Shown here in pieces: positions 1 through 9,668 of a stretch of DNA of 64,000 nt. Below the pieces are notes generated by a model. It did not search any database. It was not told the origin of the DNA and worked only from the letters and a program-made list of their open reading frames with translations. The stretch is from Yarrowia lipolytica (lineage: Eukaryota > Ascomycota > Dipodascomycetes > Dipodascales): assembly GCF_001761485.1 (NCBI RefSeq), contig NC_090772.1, positions 992,001 through 1,056,000 on the forward strand. The letters are read 5' to 3'. Numbering within the stretch: position 1 is the stretch's first letter; each line of letters begins with the position of its first letter. The position numbers were made by a program, and so were the translations under genes.

Positions 1-384
1 GTGGAAGGTGAGCTTCTGCATGAGGAACCGGACATACTCGGAGATGAGCTTGCCATAACCATGGTTGCCCTGGTTAGGACCAGTGTAGTTGTTTCCTCGA
101 GCCAACGACTGGATGAAGTTGACATTGGCCTGGGCATCTCTCAGCGCCGATGGGTGGCCCTCCTGAAGCACCTTGTGGATGGTGATCAGGGCCTTGAAGA
201 CCATGACATCGTCGGTCTGCAGGGGCTGAATTCGAATGCCGTTCCAGAAGGCCTTGGACGACCGGTGGTCATGGGTGTACACAATGCATGCTCGCACGTG
301 TTTCCGCTTGGGCGCAGACTCGTCTGTGTTGGTCGCCTTTTTGATGTTGACGTTGAGGTCCACTTCGGCTCTGTTGGAAGACAT
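1..384 (-). CDS. SLA2: Sla2/End4, clathrin-adaptor ANTH-domain protein (N-terminal part)
   Basis: Only the first 128 codons are inside the window; the gene runs off the left edge. The protein begins MSSNRAEVDLNVNIKKATN and contains the segment APKRKHVRACIVYTHDH, followed by EGHPSALRDAQ and SEYVRFLMQKLTFH. These are the diagnostic blocks of the Sla2/HIP1/HIP1R ANTH domain, which binds PI(4,5)P2 at the plasma membrane. The family links clathrin-coated endocytic sites to actin through a C-terminal talin-like domain, which would lie outside this window. The start is the ATG at 384, the first in frame, and the match to Sla2 begins almost at once after it. The gene is transcribed leftward, divergent from SUI1 across about 2.5 kb. 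Identification is confident from the ANTH motifs; completeness cannot be judged. Confidence 0.93.
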   Translation of the reverse strand, partial: MSSNRAEVDLNVNIKKATNTDESAPKRKHVRACIVYTHDHRSSKAFWNGIRIQPLQTDDVMVFKALITIHKVLQEGHPSALRDAQANVNFIQSLARGNNYTGPNQGNHGYGKLISEYVRFLMQKLTFH

Positions 385-1660
385 CGTAGAAGGGAGTCTG
401 AACTAGTTGTTGAGTTTGTGTCTTTAGCGGCTGTGTCTGTGTCGGGTTCGTTCGTAGTCGCTGTGTCTGATTGCTTTTGTGTCTGCGTGACTCCTTCCTC
501 GCTCAGATGAACAACTCCAAGTCCAAGTTCAGTAAAGCAAGTGACACCGGTGATAACGCATAGCCTCGTTATGCGGTGTTTTTATTGGGACAACTTTAAT
601 GTCACAGTGTTAAGTCCGAGTGAAATTTGAGGGTCTCTAGAGCTGAGGAGCAGAGAGCGAAAGTGGCAATATTGTTGCATTAATACGGACTTGCTGAACT
701 TGTGCCATGTCAACTTCTGGGACTCTCCAACACCGAGATCAACAGAGTTTGCCACAATACGAGTACGAGCACATACTGACACGTCAAGGACATCTCCAAT
801 ACACCTACATACATGAGGAGTAAAGACGGCTAGCACTCGTATCGATCTAACCGGCTTAGTAAGAACCCTAGAATAGCTCAATTGAGAACACAAAGTCTTT
901 GGGAGTAATTGTGGTCCGAATAAGTCCCTGTATAACCACTTGGAGGACTTATCAGAGGGTTTTATATCATCCTAACCGCCCCCTCATGCTGATGCTGCAT
1001 GAGATATTAAACGGGGAGTATGCAACCCGAGAACAGAACTGTGTGAGTGTTTGTGGGGAGTGTGTATGGGGTCACGTGATAGATACCAAGCGTCTCATGA
1101 CGTGATAAATAAGGTCCGTCTATCGGTCTTTCTCTTACTCAGCAGCAAGCGCTTGCGAATGGCTTAGCTACGTGTCTCCACACTAAGACATGGGGTATGC
1201 ATCTTTAGGTTGTGCCGTTTGGAATCTGGAGGTTTCGTGGGAGGGGTTTGGAGGGGAGGTTAGAAGTGGTATTGAGAAACTGAAGACGTAAAGGTGTTTA
1301 TTGCAACTTTGTGGTTCCATTTCAGCTTTAAAAATTTCAATCTGGTGAGTATTGCGTCTTTTGGTAGACTTGTTCACCCCCCTAATTAGCGCACAACAAT
1401 ACGACACCTAGAGCTATTTCGAGAGACATTGAAAAAAGATTGGAGAGACTTAAAGAGATGGGTTTATGAAGTGTAACAGCCGTGGCTGGGTGGCGAGAAT
1501 GGCAGTGATGACTAATTTTAGGGAATTAAGCAAAATGCCGTAATGCAGACATGTTTTGGAGGGTACATTAACTAGTTTTTGGGTCAATAAATACAGGTAA
1601 TTTAGTTAACATAGTGGTTAGGTATTGGTTAAGCAAGATATGACAAAGGTATCACGTTCT

Positions 1661-1694
1661 TATAAAAAAAATATAAAAAAATATAAAAAAATAT
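1661..1694. repeat. A-rich 10-bp tandem repeat
   Basis: About three copies of ATATAAAAAA stand head to tail. The tract may exclude nucleosomes or act as an easily melted element; nothing more can be said. Confidence 0.8.
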
Positions 1695-2764
1695 GGAGGT
1701 TTAGCTGACTTCGTTGTTAGATATTGGTTGAGCTGGAGATGATCTGGGAGAGGTTTTTGGGAAGCCTCGTGAACGCCATTTGACTGCTTGTTGAGAATTC
1801 ACCAGTTCCCCTGATGTTAGTGGGTCTGGTTCCGTGTGATTCATGCCGTAGTGTATCCCTAACTGGATCTTTGGTCCATCTCAGCTAGATAGCTAAGCGT
1901 AAAGACATCATCGTACCGTGTCTAAAGTTCATGGGATGAGTCTACAGTAGATCAGCGGTGTTTTTCCGACGTCAGATTCACCTCAAACTAATCACTTGCA
2001 TCAGTACAACCAGACCTTTAGTTTCATTACTCAGGCTTATGTAACTCACGCTATCGAGCAGTCTACAGCAATCGTCAAAGGTACAAGCGCCAAAATCAAG
2101 TCATATTCTGGAACAGTACGGCTCTCACTTCAGATTACCATCTCTTGCTCTCGTATATACGTTGCGCCACCAACTCCAGCCTCCGTTACCCCCAATATTG
2201 CAGCGTCACACTGGCGTTAATGGTGCATGGTATGGAGCAAGTGGAAACAGAGTAGAGGGCTTAGAGAGAGCTTAGATGGAGCTAACAACAGCGATAAGAG
2301 ATATTAGACGAGTGCAAAGAGAAGACCTTCAGCTGAAAAAACCCCAAATGACGCATGTTTACTTATCTAAACCACAAACACGTCGTCTGAGGCACGTGCT
2401 AGCATCCCCGTATCCTGTTAAAACTGTGATCGACGAATCGCCAACGTCCTTGTTTTGACGTCATTTTACATTCGGTTCTTTCAGGGGGTGCTTCTCAGCT
2501 GTTTGGACTGAGACGGAACGTTAGCACAGCGACGTTGATAGTTGGTGGCAGCGGAAAACGGAGGGCGTAGGAAGTAATATGAGGTCACGTAGGTGCCAGT
2601 AATGTCGAAAAAAAACAAAAAAAAACAGCTTCGTTGCCCAAAAGCCGTCCAAAACCACCGTTTTCTAGCCCCTTATCGAGACTCCCTTGCACCTTCCACC
2701 TCCTTCGAAGAGCTCCTTTTCACACCCTGTGTGCACCAACACTGCACCAACCTTCTTTGGAAAA

Positions 2765-2779
2765 TTAGGGTTAGGGTTA
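2765..2779 (+). promoter_or_regulatory. TTAGGG doublet upstream of SUI1
   Basis: TTAGGGTTAGGGTTA lies about 150 bp before the SUI1 start codon. In fungi, TTAGGG repeats inside promoters are binding sites for Tbf1-type Myb-domain proteins. In Y. lipolytica the Tay1 protein is known to bind TTAGGG-like DNA. A second doublet lies before ETP1 (35184-35196). The regulatory role is inferred from position and motif only. Confidence 0.5.
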
Positions 2780-2930
2780 AGCCCCCACTAGAGCGAATCC
2801 TCCCAAGGGCAACCATTAAAGTCGCCACATGACGGGCTTACCTTTCTCTTCTCTACTCCAACAAAAAAACACCCTCCCCCTTCACTCGACAATCTGGACA
2901 TAGGTCTCTAGATCGCGCCAATAACAGTTT

Positions 2931-3545
2931 ATGTCTACTTCTATCGAAAACCTCAAGTCCTTTGGTGAGTATTTATGCGGTTTGCTCGGCGACAAGCGTG
3001 TGATACGGGCGTTGACATTGTTGTGACTCTGACAACACGAGATGGCACAGAAACGGTGGTGGCACAGACAAAGTGGGCCGACCAACGACACAGACACACA
3101 CGTGTGTCGGAGGATGCAACATAATCGCAGCACTGCTCCGTTCCCCCTCCATCTCTATGTATTCGCTCATGGATCATGCGGCTGTGCCCCCAACGGGTGG
3201 CTCCAAACTCCTACTTCCCTTTTCTTCCCTTGCCCTTCTAACACAGATCCCTTCGCCGACACTGGTGACGACGATACTCAGCCTACCAACTACATCCATA
3301 TCCGTATCCAGCAGCGAAACGGACGAAAGACTCTGACCACAGTCCAGGGCCTTCCCGAAGAATATGACCTCAAGCGAATCCTGAAGGTTCTCAAGAAGGA
3401 TTTTGCCTGCAACGGAAACATCGGCAAGGACGAAGAGCACGGTGAGATTATTCAGCTCCAGGGAGACCAGCGAGACAAGATTGTCGACTTCCTGACTGCC
3501 AAGCTTCAGATTGACAAGAAGACCATCAAGAAGCACGGTTTCTAA
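2931..3545 (+). CDS. SUI1: Translation initiation factor eIF1 (Sui1), one intron
   Basis: The spliced protein is 110 residues from two exons, 2931-2964 and 3247-3545. eIF1 binds the 40S subunit near the P site and enforces AUG selection during scanning. Exon 1 encodes MSTSIENLKSF plus the first base of an Asp codon; exon 2 resumes with PFADTGDDD. The joined N-terminus matches yeast Sui1 (MSIENLKSFDPFADTGDD) almost residue for residue. The core blocks NYIHIRIQQRNGRKTLTTVQ, DLKRILKVLKKDFACNG and GEIIQLQGDQR are all present, and the protein ends KKHGF. Length compares with 108 residues in S. cerevisiae. A reading that starts at 3042 in the intron would lose this N-terminus and is wrong. A TTAGGG doublet sits upstream. 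Confidence 0.97.
2965..3246 (+). other. SUI1 spliceosomal intron, 282 nt
   Basis: The donor is GTGAGT at 2965. The acceptor context is TTCTAACACAG, with the CTAAC branch motif at 3238-3242 and the intron ending at 3246. A branch point this close to the 3' splice site is a hallmark of Yarrowia introns. The intron falls in phase 1 after codon 11, and removing it restores the conserved eIF1 N-terminus. Confidence 0.95.
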
Positions 3546-3723
3546 ATGGATCCCGCCAGTATATGTGGCTCAAACCTGCCTGACACGACTCCCATAGCGG
3601 AGTGCGATATAACGAGATTAATTCCAATATCTGTGATAAACCTGTATGGACTTGTAGGTAAATAAATGTGCGTGTAGACATAGCAAGGCTGAACGTTCAG
3701 GGCGTCTGACATAAAACGCGCTC

Positions 3724-3756
3724 CAAAAATGTATCAAAAATGTATCAAAAATGTAT
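3724..3756 (+). repeat. 11-bp tandem repeat downstream of SUI1
   Basis: Three exact copies of CAAAAATGTAT stand head to tail about 180 bp after the SUI1 stop. They may fall at the end of its 3' region. The remaining spacer to 4290 shows only a TCACGTGA palindrome at 3975-3982. Confidence 0.85.
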
Positions 3757-4290
3757 AACTTTTGCTCTAGATTCGACCACCGTCATCCTCAGCGATCAAC
3801 TATGGGCCCTACGCTTTTGTCACCTACTCTATGGCTACTTTTGAACATATCACAGCTCCTCGAATCGATATTGTATTTTCATGTTGGTCTAAACTTCACA
3901 GCAACTCTAATCCAAAAAAATATCCATGTGTGTGTATGTTCTCAAATATTCGTGTTCTGGAATGTGCATATGAGTCACGTGACAAGCGGGTTGAGGAGCT
4001 ACCACGCCAGGAGAGCTGTACAAATACAAGGGCATATTGCGGTGGTAAGTGGTGTTTATTTGAGCTGATTATTGACGGTACTAGAATATAAGTTATATGA
4101 TGTTTCGTCTCATGCATTCATTCTAGATGCAGATGTTCGTTGGAAATGAAGAACGGTCTGGGGGTGTAATAATGGGGTGTTTGAATTATGATATCGTCCT
4201 CCTTGGATCCAGAGCTCTCCATTGATATATAATTTTTGTTAGTCAATTCTCATTTTCATTACAAATGCTATGCTATAGTATCATTCTCAT

Positions 4291-5739
4291 TCATGTCTTG
4301 AAACCAAATCCGTAATGATCAGATCTCAGGTAAGAGTTTCCTGGAGTATCGTAGAGAAGTTCTCTGAAGGTGTGTTCGTTTTCCGGGTAGTCCTCATGAA
4401 ATCTTCCTCGCTTTTGGAGTTCTGGGATCAGATATCCAACGATATCGTCGTAGGTTCCTGGGAATGTAGCATGACTGAGATTGAACCCATCCAGGTCTCC
4501 TATTTCGATCCAGTCTTCAATAATATCAGCCACGGTCTCCGCGTCACCAACGGCCACTCCTCCTCTTCTAGCGAGCTTGTATTCGTTAGCCACTTTGTCC
4601 ACGTCCCATACCTCATCTTTGGAGTCCGTTTGAGAGGCCCACATGGAGACAGCCTTTACGAGGTTTGGATTATCGGTTTCTCGCAAGTCCTGTCCGGGGG
4701 GGTATGATTTCAGATCGGCTCCAAACATCTGGGAGCAGAAAATGAGCGCTCCTTCTTTGTCTGAAGCGTCACTCAGCTCCTTGTAGTAGTCTTGAGCTTC
4801 CTGGTTGGTGGCCTTGACGATTACCATCAGAGTACTGACTACGAGCAGTTTCCGGTCACCAGCAGACTCTCTGAGAGCATTGACTGTCTGTCTGATCAGC
4901 TGAGGACTTGGACCAGCGATGAAAACAGCTTCAGCATGTTTTCCAGCAAATGCTCGACCTGCAGAAGACATGCCAGCTTGGAAAAGCACCGGAGTTCGCT
5001 GCACGGAAGGCAGAGCCACCGCCGGACCCTTGACTTTGAAATGTTTACCTTCATGGTCAATGTAATTTATCTTGGAAGTGTCAAAGGCGTCAGTTTTGAG
5101 TCCCTTGATCACAGCGTCTTCGGCCCATGAACTCTCCCACAGCTTGTAGACCACATCCATGTACTCGTCTGCCTTCTTGTATCGGTCGTCATGCTCCACC
5201 TGGTGTTCCAGGCCAAAATTACGAGAGGCAGAGTCGGAGTTGGAAGTCACAATGTTCCATCCGATTCGTCCATCTGTCAAATGATCCAGGGTCGAAAATT
5301 GACGAGCCAGAGTGAAAGGGGGAGTGTAAGAGGTCGAAACGGTGATTCCAAAGTTGAGATGGTCGGTCACAGAAGCCATGATAGGTACTAGGAACAAGGG
5401 ATCATGGCAAGGGAATTGGATCTTCTTCTCCAGGCCAATAGGGTCTCCATCACCATACACTTCTCTGAACCCCAGGTGGTCAGCAATGAAGATGGCATGA
5501 AACTTTCCCTTTTCCAGCGTCTTGGCCAATTCTTGCCACGGTTGTCTCTTTGCAAAATCTCGACCGAACTTCGAGTGATCAGGGTGGGTCCATAGTCCAA
5601 AGTTCAGATGGGTAGGAGTGAACATGACGAAGGCATTGAGAATAATCTTCTTGGTGCTCTTGATTCGCTTGGCCGGCAGTTCGCCATTCTCATCATAGCC
5701 TCTGTAGCTGGCCACGTCAAATCCTCGATGGTGGGGCAT
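4291..5739 (-). CDS. Luciferase-like FMN-dependent monooxygenase (NtaA/SnaA/DszA type)
   Basis: This 482-residue protein belongs to the flavin-dependent bacterial-luciferase-like monooxygenases of the nitrilotriacetate/pristinamycin/dibenzothiophene-sulfone group. They use FMNH2 from a separate reductase to oxidise small molecules. Diagnostic segments are FTPTHLNFGLWTHP near residue 42, IFIADHLGF near residue 85, ARQFSTLDHLTDGRIGWNIV around 145-165, and RTPVLFQAGMSSAGRAFA near 250. Length fits the family (about 430-480). The ATG at 5739 is preceded by a TATA-like TATATAG about 65 bp upstream. No partner reductase gene is adjacent. The real substrate cannot be told from sequence; in fungi such proteins are often suspected to scavenge sulfur or nitrogen from organic compounds. 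The family is mainly bacterial, so ancient transfer is plausible but untested. Confidence 0.88.
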   Translation of the reverse strand: MPHHRGFDVASYRGYDENGELPAKRIKSTKKIILNAFVMFTPTHLNFGLWTHPDHSKFGRDFAKRQPWQELAKTLEKGKFHAIFIADHLGFREVYGDGDPIGLEKKIQFPCHDPLFLVPIMASVTDHLNFGITVSTSYTPPFTLARQFSTLDHLTDGRIGWNIVTSNSDSASRNFGLEHQVEHDDRYKKADEYMDVVYKLWESSWAEDAVIKGLKTDAFDTSKINYIDHEGKHFKVKGPAVALPSVQRTPVLFQAGMSSAGRAFAGKHAEAVFIAGPSPQLIRQTVNALRESAGDRKLLVVSTLMVIVKATNQEAQDYYKELSDASDKEGALIFCSQMFGADLKSYPPGQDLRETDNPNLVKAVSMWASQTDSKDEVWDVDKVANEYKLARRGGVAVGDAETVADIIEDWIEIGDLDGFNLSHATFPGTYDDIVGYLIPELQKRGRFHEDYPENEHTFRELLYDTPGNSYLRSDHYGFGFKT

Positions 5740-5804
5740 ACTGACTGCTTTTTTTTGTTTTGTTTTTTGGCTGAGTCCCGAAGCTGGACGTCTTCCACTG
5801 ATCT

Positions 5805-5813
5805 CTATATAGC
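5805..5813 (-). promoter_or_regulatory. TATA-like box of the luciferase-like gene
   Basis: On the minus strand the sequence reads GGCTATATAGAG, placing a TATATAG core about 65 bp before the start codon at 5739. The position is typical for a yeast TATA element. Confidence 0.45.
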
Positions 5814-6802
5814 CTCCCCTGTGGCTTTACGTAGGTTCGTGTGGCTTGTATACGAGATATTGAAGGGTAATTGTCAGATAGATGTGAGGGAAACACTTCG
5901 CACGGACTAATGGCTAGCTGGTCGACTGCGAGTCAATCCTATGAAAGCCCATGTTATCATCACCAACTTCAATTGACTACATATGGGCATTTTCTAGATC
6001 TCCAGAGCTTAGAGCACCACCTCCGCTTCTACAGCAGTAGAAATACCCCGCTAACTCCACCGTAAATAAAACTCTGATCTCTTCCCTCTATTACTTCTTA
6101 TGGCACGCTATCTGTATCTCATGTGGTACGAGCTGAGTTTAGACCCGCCGAGTGAGTGGTGGTCGAACTGCACCAGCCAGGACAACGTGTGTGACTGCTT
6201 CTTCGTACCTTAGTAAGGACTTCAGTTCATATAAGCCCTTTTTAATGAAGTGACATCAGGTGGATTTAACTAATGGAGATGTTCGTACATCTATAGCTCG
6301 GTCGTTTTGTTTCATTTTACGGAACCAAGTTCTATACAGTGCGGAAAGTTCGCCAAAAAACTCCTCCTATGGACCAGGTCTGGAAAAGAGACGGAGCGCT
6401 ACTGTGCTGCGATGGAAACATTTGGGCCACAGACACGACTGTATGGGGTACGAATATGTGGGTTTGGCACCTCAATGAAGGTCGCCCAACATGAAGAATT
6501 TGGCCAGTATGCAGCGTTGTACAACCAGAAGGGTTCTGTCAACGCTTGATAGACCTCAAGAACAAGTTTTATATGGATGTAGGTGACATGCACGAAAAAC
6601 ACTCATCACCTTGATAGGGGTATCTTATGAAGAGGTGAGAATCTACACCTTCTCGAAGTCTTGCCTAGCCAACACCATCATGGGCTACCAGAGAGACTCG
6701 GACTTGTTCACTATTTAACCCAGGAACTAATGTAACCAGATATAATAACTTATATAAATGCATGCACCTGCGTATCACCGTTCCTGTCCCTATCGTTTAT
6801 TA
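5814..6802. other. Spacer without a supported gene
   Basis: This 1 kb spacer lies between the 5' side of the luciferase-like gene and the 3' end of NVJ2. The longest frames here, about 60-80 codons at 6260-6602, resemble nothing known. No RNA gene or repeat was seen. Confidence 0.5.
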
Positions 6803-9661
6803 TCATAGCTCCAAGGGAAATGTCTCTTCTTCGGGCCCTTTGGCAACATTGGCATTGGGTGCATCCCCAACAGGCTTTCTAATAACCTCCTTGGTAGGTG
6901 CGACCTCCTTAGCAATCTCCTTGGCAGTTTCCTTGGCCGCCTTTACAGGCTTGGGATCAGTGACACCCTTCACCTCCTTGACAGCCTTGACTTCATTGCT
7001 CTCATTCACATCCTTCTTATCAGCACCTACGGGCTTCCGGGGCACCTTACTAACCACAGGAGGATCTGATGCGGGAGGAGTTTGGACAGCAGATAGAGGC
7101 GAGGCCTTGTGAGAATGGAATACAAGCGCTTCCTTGGGAGGCGATCCTTCTTCCACAGGGAGAGAGACGACAGACACTTTGTTCTCGTCTCGAAATGAAC
7201 TCATCGAAGACAGAGAGTCTCGAGATACCGAAGTAGCTAGTTTGGCAGCCGACTGAGCAGAGTCGTGAGACGTACTCCGCTTGTGTGCATCGCGTGACGT
7301 CTTGGGAGCAACGCCGGACTCACGAGCGAGGGGGGAGTCATGCGACGAGCTCATCTTGGGAGCTACTCCAGACTCACGCGAAGAGCCAATCTTCGGGGAG
7401 GGAGCCAGATTGGGCGACGCGCCGAAAGAGGGCGACAAGCCGGACTCACGTGACACACCAAGACCAATGGGGTCACGTGACAGCTTGGGCGACACGCCGG
7501 ACTCACGGGTCGGGACAGCAACAGGCATGGTGGGACTGCTCTGCAGGGTGGGAGACACAGAAGTGGCAGCTCGAACAGGCTTGCGTTTCACAAATTGGTT
7601 CTTGTCAGTATCGACAGAGGCAGTGTTTGATCTGGGAGGCAGGGCAGGAGGGGATCCAGGCAAAGTAGGCGATGCCGGCATTTCCATGCCGATTGGTTGG
7701 TCAGGGTTGGACAGCTTTCTCTTGCGTTCTTGCTCGTTGATGAGATCAATCATTTCAGGAGGGAAATGATGAGGTTGGGGAGCCTTCTTCTCAGAAGGCT
7801 TTCTGTGGGTGATGGCAGCAGCAGGAGAAAGAGAGACTGTGGCGTCGGCTGTGAGATTGGGCGCGGTCGCTGATCTGTTGACAGACGCAAAACCTCCAGC
7901 AGGCTTGGCCTTTTTGGTAGCCTCGGCCTTCTTCTCTGTGTACCAAGCGCCCCACTTCTTCATGGTGCCCATGAAGTTGGTGGTGGCGGTGTTGTTAGAC
8001 TTGATGGAATCATTGTCAGAAGTTGTGGGATGAGCCAGAGACGATGTAGAGGCAGCAGCAGAAGCAAGAGTCGTTCCAATGGCAGAGGTGGTCGCTGCAC
8101 TATCGCTTACTGCTTCATCATCTTCAGGGGACGCTCGGAACGTTCTATGTCGCATTCCAGCATGGATGGAAGGGGGAGGAGTTTCAGACAGAAGAGATTC
8201 GTCATCATGATCACCGATCTTCTCATCTGTCAGGTCCTCCTCCTTGTTCTCCATTTCCTCCTCCTTGCCCAGATGATCTTCCCAAAGTCCTCCTCTATAA
8301 GGATTGCCAGGTTGCGAAGGGAAGAAGTTGATGTCTTCTGTGAACGGCAAAACAATGCTTTCCTTGACAATCTCGCGGATCTTAGACTCAATTACGTTGG
8401 TGACCATGGAGTAGGTGATTTGTCGCGCAGAAACGACAGGCTCGACCTTGAGACTCATCTCAGGCATGGACTCAAAGCCCCACCAGATTCGAGTGGAAGG
8501 AGGAGGCTTGACCTGGAATACAACAATGCCCTCCATCTTCGAAAGAGTCAGACGAAGCACCAGTGTCACAGGTCGAGGCTTGATGTTGATGAGCTTCTGG
8601 CCAAAGTTGAAGGTGGCCTTGGTTGAAATCTCAATTGTATATCCTCCGTTGTACGACAGATGAGCAGCCACAACAAGTGTTCCGTCGGGCTTGAGCTCTC
8701 TAAGTTTAGGTGTCGTTAGGAAAGGAATAGAGGTACCCACGTTGATCTTAGTGACTTGGATCTCACTCAAGAATGCTGGTCTTTTTACTCGAGCGAGCTT
8801 CTTGACTATTTTTTCTTCGAAATAACCCCGGAACGCATCTGTCTGGTATGCCGCCATGAACATTCGGGCAGTGATGGCATTGAACCAGGCCGTCTGCAAG
8901 TTTTCGTCCGAGGAGTGCAATTTTTGAATAATGTTAATCATGTCGTGATGGTCAAACATGAGAGCCTTGCCCTTCGGCGAGTTCTGGCACGTGAGCTCGA
9001 CGATTCGGAAGTAAAGATCTTCCTTGAGCGAGCAGTTTTCCAGAAAGATGTAGTATGTGAGATCCTTTTTGATGTGTGTCAGACAGACCGCCACCCGCTT
9101 GGCCAGCAAGTTGGCGTCGGGCAGCTCTGGATACAACTGGACCTTGTACTTGTTGAGAACAATGGCGTGTTGCAGATCGCGCTCCTCGGACTTGTACAGA
9201 AACAGGTTGCCGAGCTTGAGCTCAGCATAGTATCGAGACTTGACTGGCTTTGGTTTTGTGGTGGTTGTGTTGGCGGTGGCTGTGTTGGCTGCCTGGATTG
9301 CCGGATTTGCGTCCTTTGAGGCGCTGTCGTTTATGTTTGTGTTGCTGGCGTCGCCGTTTCCATTGGCCAGCTTGTAGAGCGATGTGTAGGCTGAGGGATT
9401 GTCCTTCTTGTCTGGCACGTCGCCTGAAGGGTACTCAAAGTACTCCTTAGTAACGGTTACCCAGCCCGAGAAGACGGGTTTCTCGGTCACATTGGTAGGA
9501 ATTAGCGGTTCGGTTTCGTACTTCTCCTCCGCCTCGAAATCCGGGTCACCATCGGGGGTTGTATCACCATCAATGTCTCCAGCATACCTCCACAAAAGGT
9601 ATATCAAGCCGGGCAGAAAAGTGAGGCCTCCAAAAAGGTAGACACAGAGAATGAAAAGCAT
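6803..9661 (-). CDS. NVJ2: Nvj2/TEX2-like SMP- and PH-domain lipid-transfer protein
   Basis: This 952-residue protein resembles yeast Nvj2 and animal TEX2, which act at ER-vacuole and ER-Golgi contacts and carry ceramide-type lipids. An N-terminal membrane segment spans residues 1-25 (MLFILCVYLFGGLTFLPGL). An acidic linker and a PH-like region at about 65-235 (SGWVTVTKEYFEYPSG; RYYAELKLGNLFLYKSEE; YYIFLENCSLKEDLYFRI) follow. An SMP domain lies at about 250-450 (WFNAITARMFMAAYQTDAFR; GTSIPFLTTPKLRELKPDGT; IWWGFESMPEMSL). The last 480 residues are low-complexity, rich in Ser, Pro and Lys, with a repeated RESGV/L-[SA]-P motif. The start is the ATG at 9661; a frame open to a GTG at 9664 adds only one codon and is not a eukaryotic start. 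A TCACGTGA palindrome touches the start codon. Confidence 0.88.
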   Translation of the reverse strand: MLFILCVYLFGGLTFLPGLIYLLWRYAGDIDGDTTPDGDPDFEAEEKYETEPLIPTNVTEKPVFSGWVTVTKEYFEYPSGDVPDKKDNPSAYTSLYKLANGNGDASNTNINDSASKDANPAIQAANTATANTTTTKPKPVKSRYYAELKLGNLFLYKSEERDLQHAIVLNKYKVQLYPELPDANLLAKRVAVCLTHIKKDLTYYIFLENCSLKEDLYFRIVELTCQNSPKGKALMFDHHDMINIIQKLHSSDENLQTAWFNAITARMFMAAYQTDAFRGYFEEKIVKKLARVKRPAFLSEIQVTKINVGTSIPFLTTPKLRELKPDGTLVVAAHLSYNGGYTIEISTKATFNFGQKLINIKPRPVTLVLRLTLSKMEGIVVFQVKPPPSTRIWWGFESMPEMSLKVEPVVSARQITYSMVTNVIESKIREIVKESIVLPFTEDINFFPSQPGNPYRGGLWEDHLGKEEEMENKEEDLTDEKIGDHDDESLLSETPPPSIHAGMRHRTFRASPEDDEAVSDSAATTSAIGTTLASAAASTSSLAHPTTSDNDSIKSNNTATTNFMGTMKKWGAWYTEKKAEATKKAKPAGGFASVNRSATAPNLTADATVSLSPAAAITHRKPSEKKAPQPHHFPPEMIDLINEQERKRKLSNPDQPIGMEMPASPTLPGSPPALPPRSNTASVDTDKNQFVKRKPVRAATSVSPTLQSSPTMPVAVPTRESGVSPKLSRDPIGLGVSRESGLSPSFGASPNLAPSPKIGSSRESGVAPKMSSSHDSPLARESGVAPKTSRDAHKRSTSHDSAQSAAKLATSVSRDSLSSMSSFRDENKVSVVSLPVEEGSPPKEALVFHSHKASPLSAVQTPPASDPPVVSKVPRKPVGADKKDVNESNEVKAVKEVKGVTDPKPVKAAKETAKEIAKEVAPTKEVIRKPVGDAPNANVAKGPEEETFPLEL
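7320..7515 (-). repeat. Degenerate coding repeat (SRESGVSPK type) in NVJ2
   Basis: Inside the NVJ2 C-terminal tail a short unit resembling RESGVSPK or RESGVAPK recurs at least four times, separated by SRD or SHDS-type linkers. On the DNA this shows as repeated GACTCACG blocks. The tail is probably disordered and a likely site for phosphorylation. The repeats could expand or contract between strains. Confidence 0.7.
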
Positions 9662-9668
9662 CACGTGA
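9661..9668. promoter_or_regulatory. TCACGTGA palindrome at the NVJ2 start codon
   Basis: TCACGTGA occupies 9661-9668, so on the minus strand it ends with the A of the NVJ2 ATG. The core CACGTG is the E-box bound by bHLH proteins such as Cbf1. The same eight bases occur in many other spacers of this window. Confidence 0.5.

Larger units (their letters stand above)
385..2930. other. Divergent SLA2/SUI1 spacer, no gene seen
   Basis: This 2.5 kb spacer separates two divergent genes. The open frames in it are all under about 105 codons and none resembles a known protein. It holds a TCACGTGA palindrome at 1072-1079, a 10-bp A-rich tandem repeat at 1661-1694 and a TTAGGG doublet at 2765-2779 near SUI1. 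Most of it is probably promoter DNA and untranslated leader. Confidence 0.6.

Noticed and set aside
2765-2779. TTAGGG repeat as a fossil telomere
   Set aside because: Only two units are present, and the expected telomere unit for this yeast differs. A promoter site is more likely.
3042-3246. ATG at 3042 as the start of SUI1
   Set aside because: The frame before 3247 is intron. Splicing from 2964 to 3247 restores the conserved N-terminus of eIF1.
7445-7478. Two TCACGTGA-type sites as regulatory elements
   Set aside because: They are inside the NVJ2 coding repeats and follow from the repeated amino acid motif.
9662-9664. GTG at 9664 as the NVJ2 start
   Set aside because: GTG is not a normal eukaryotic start, and the ATG is the very next codon.
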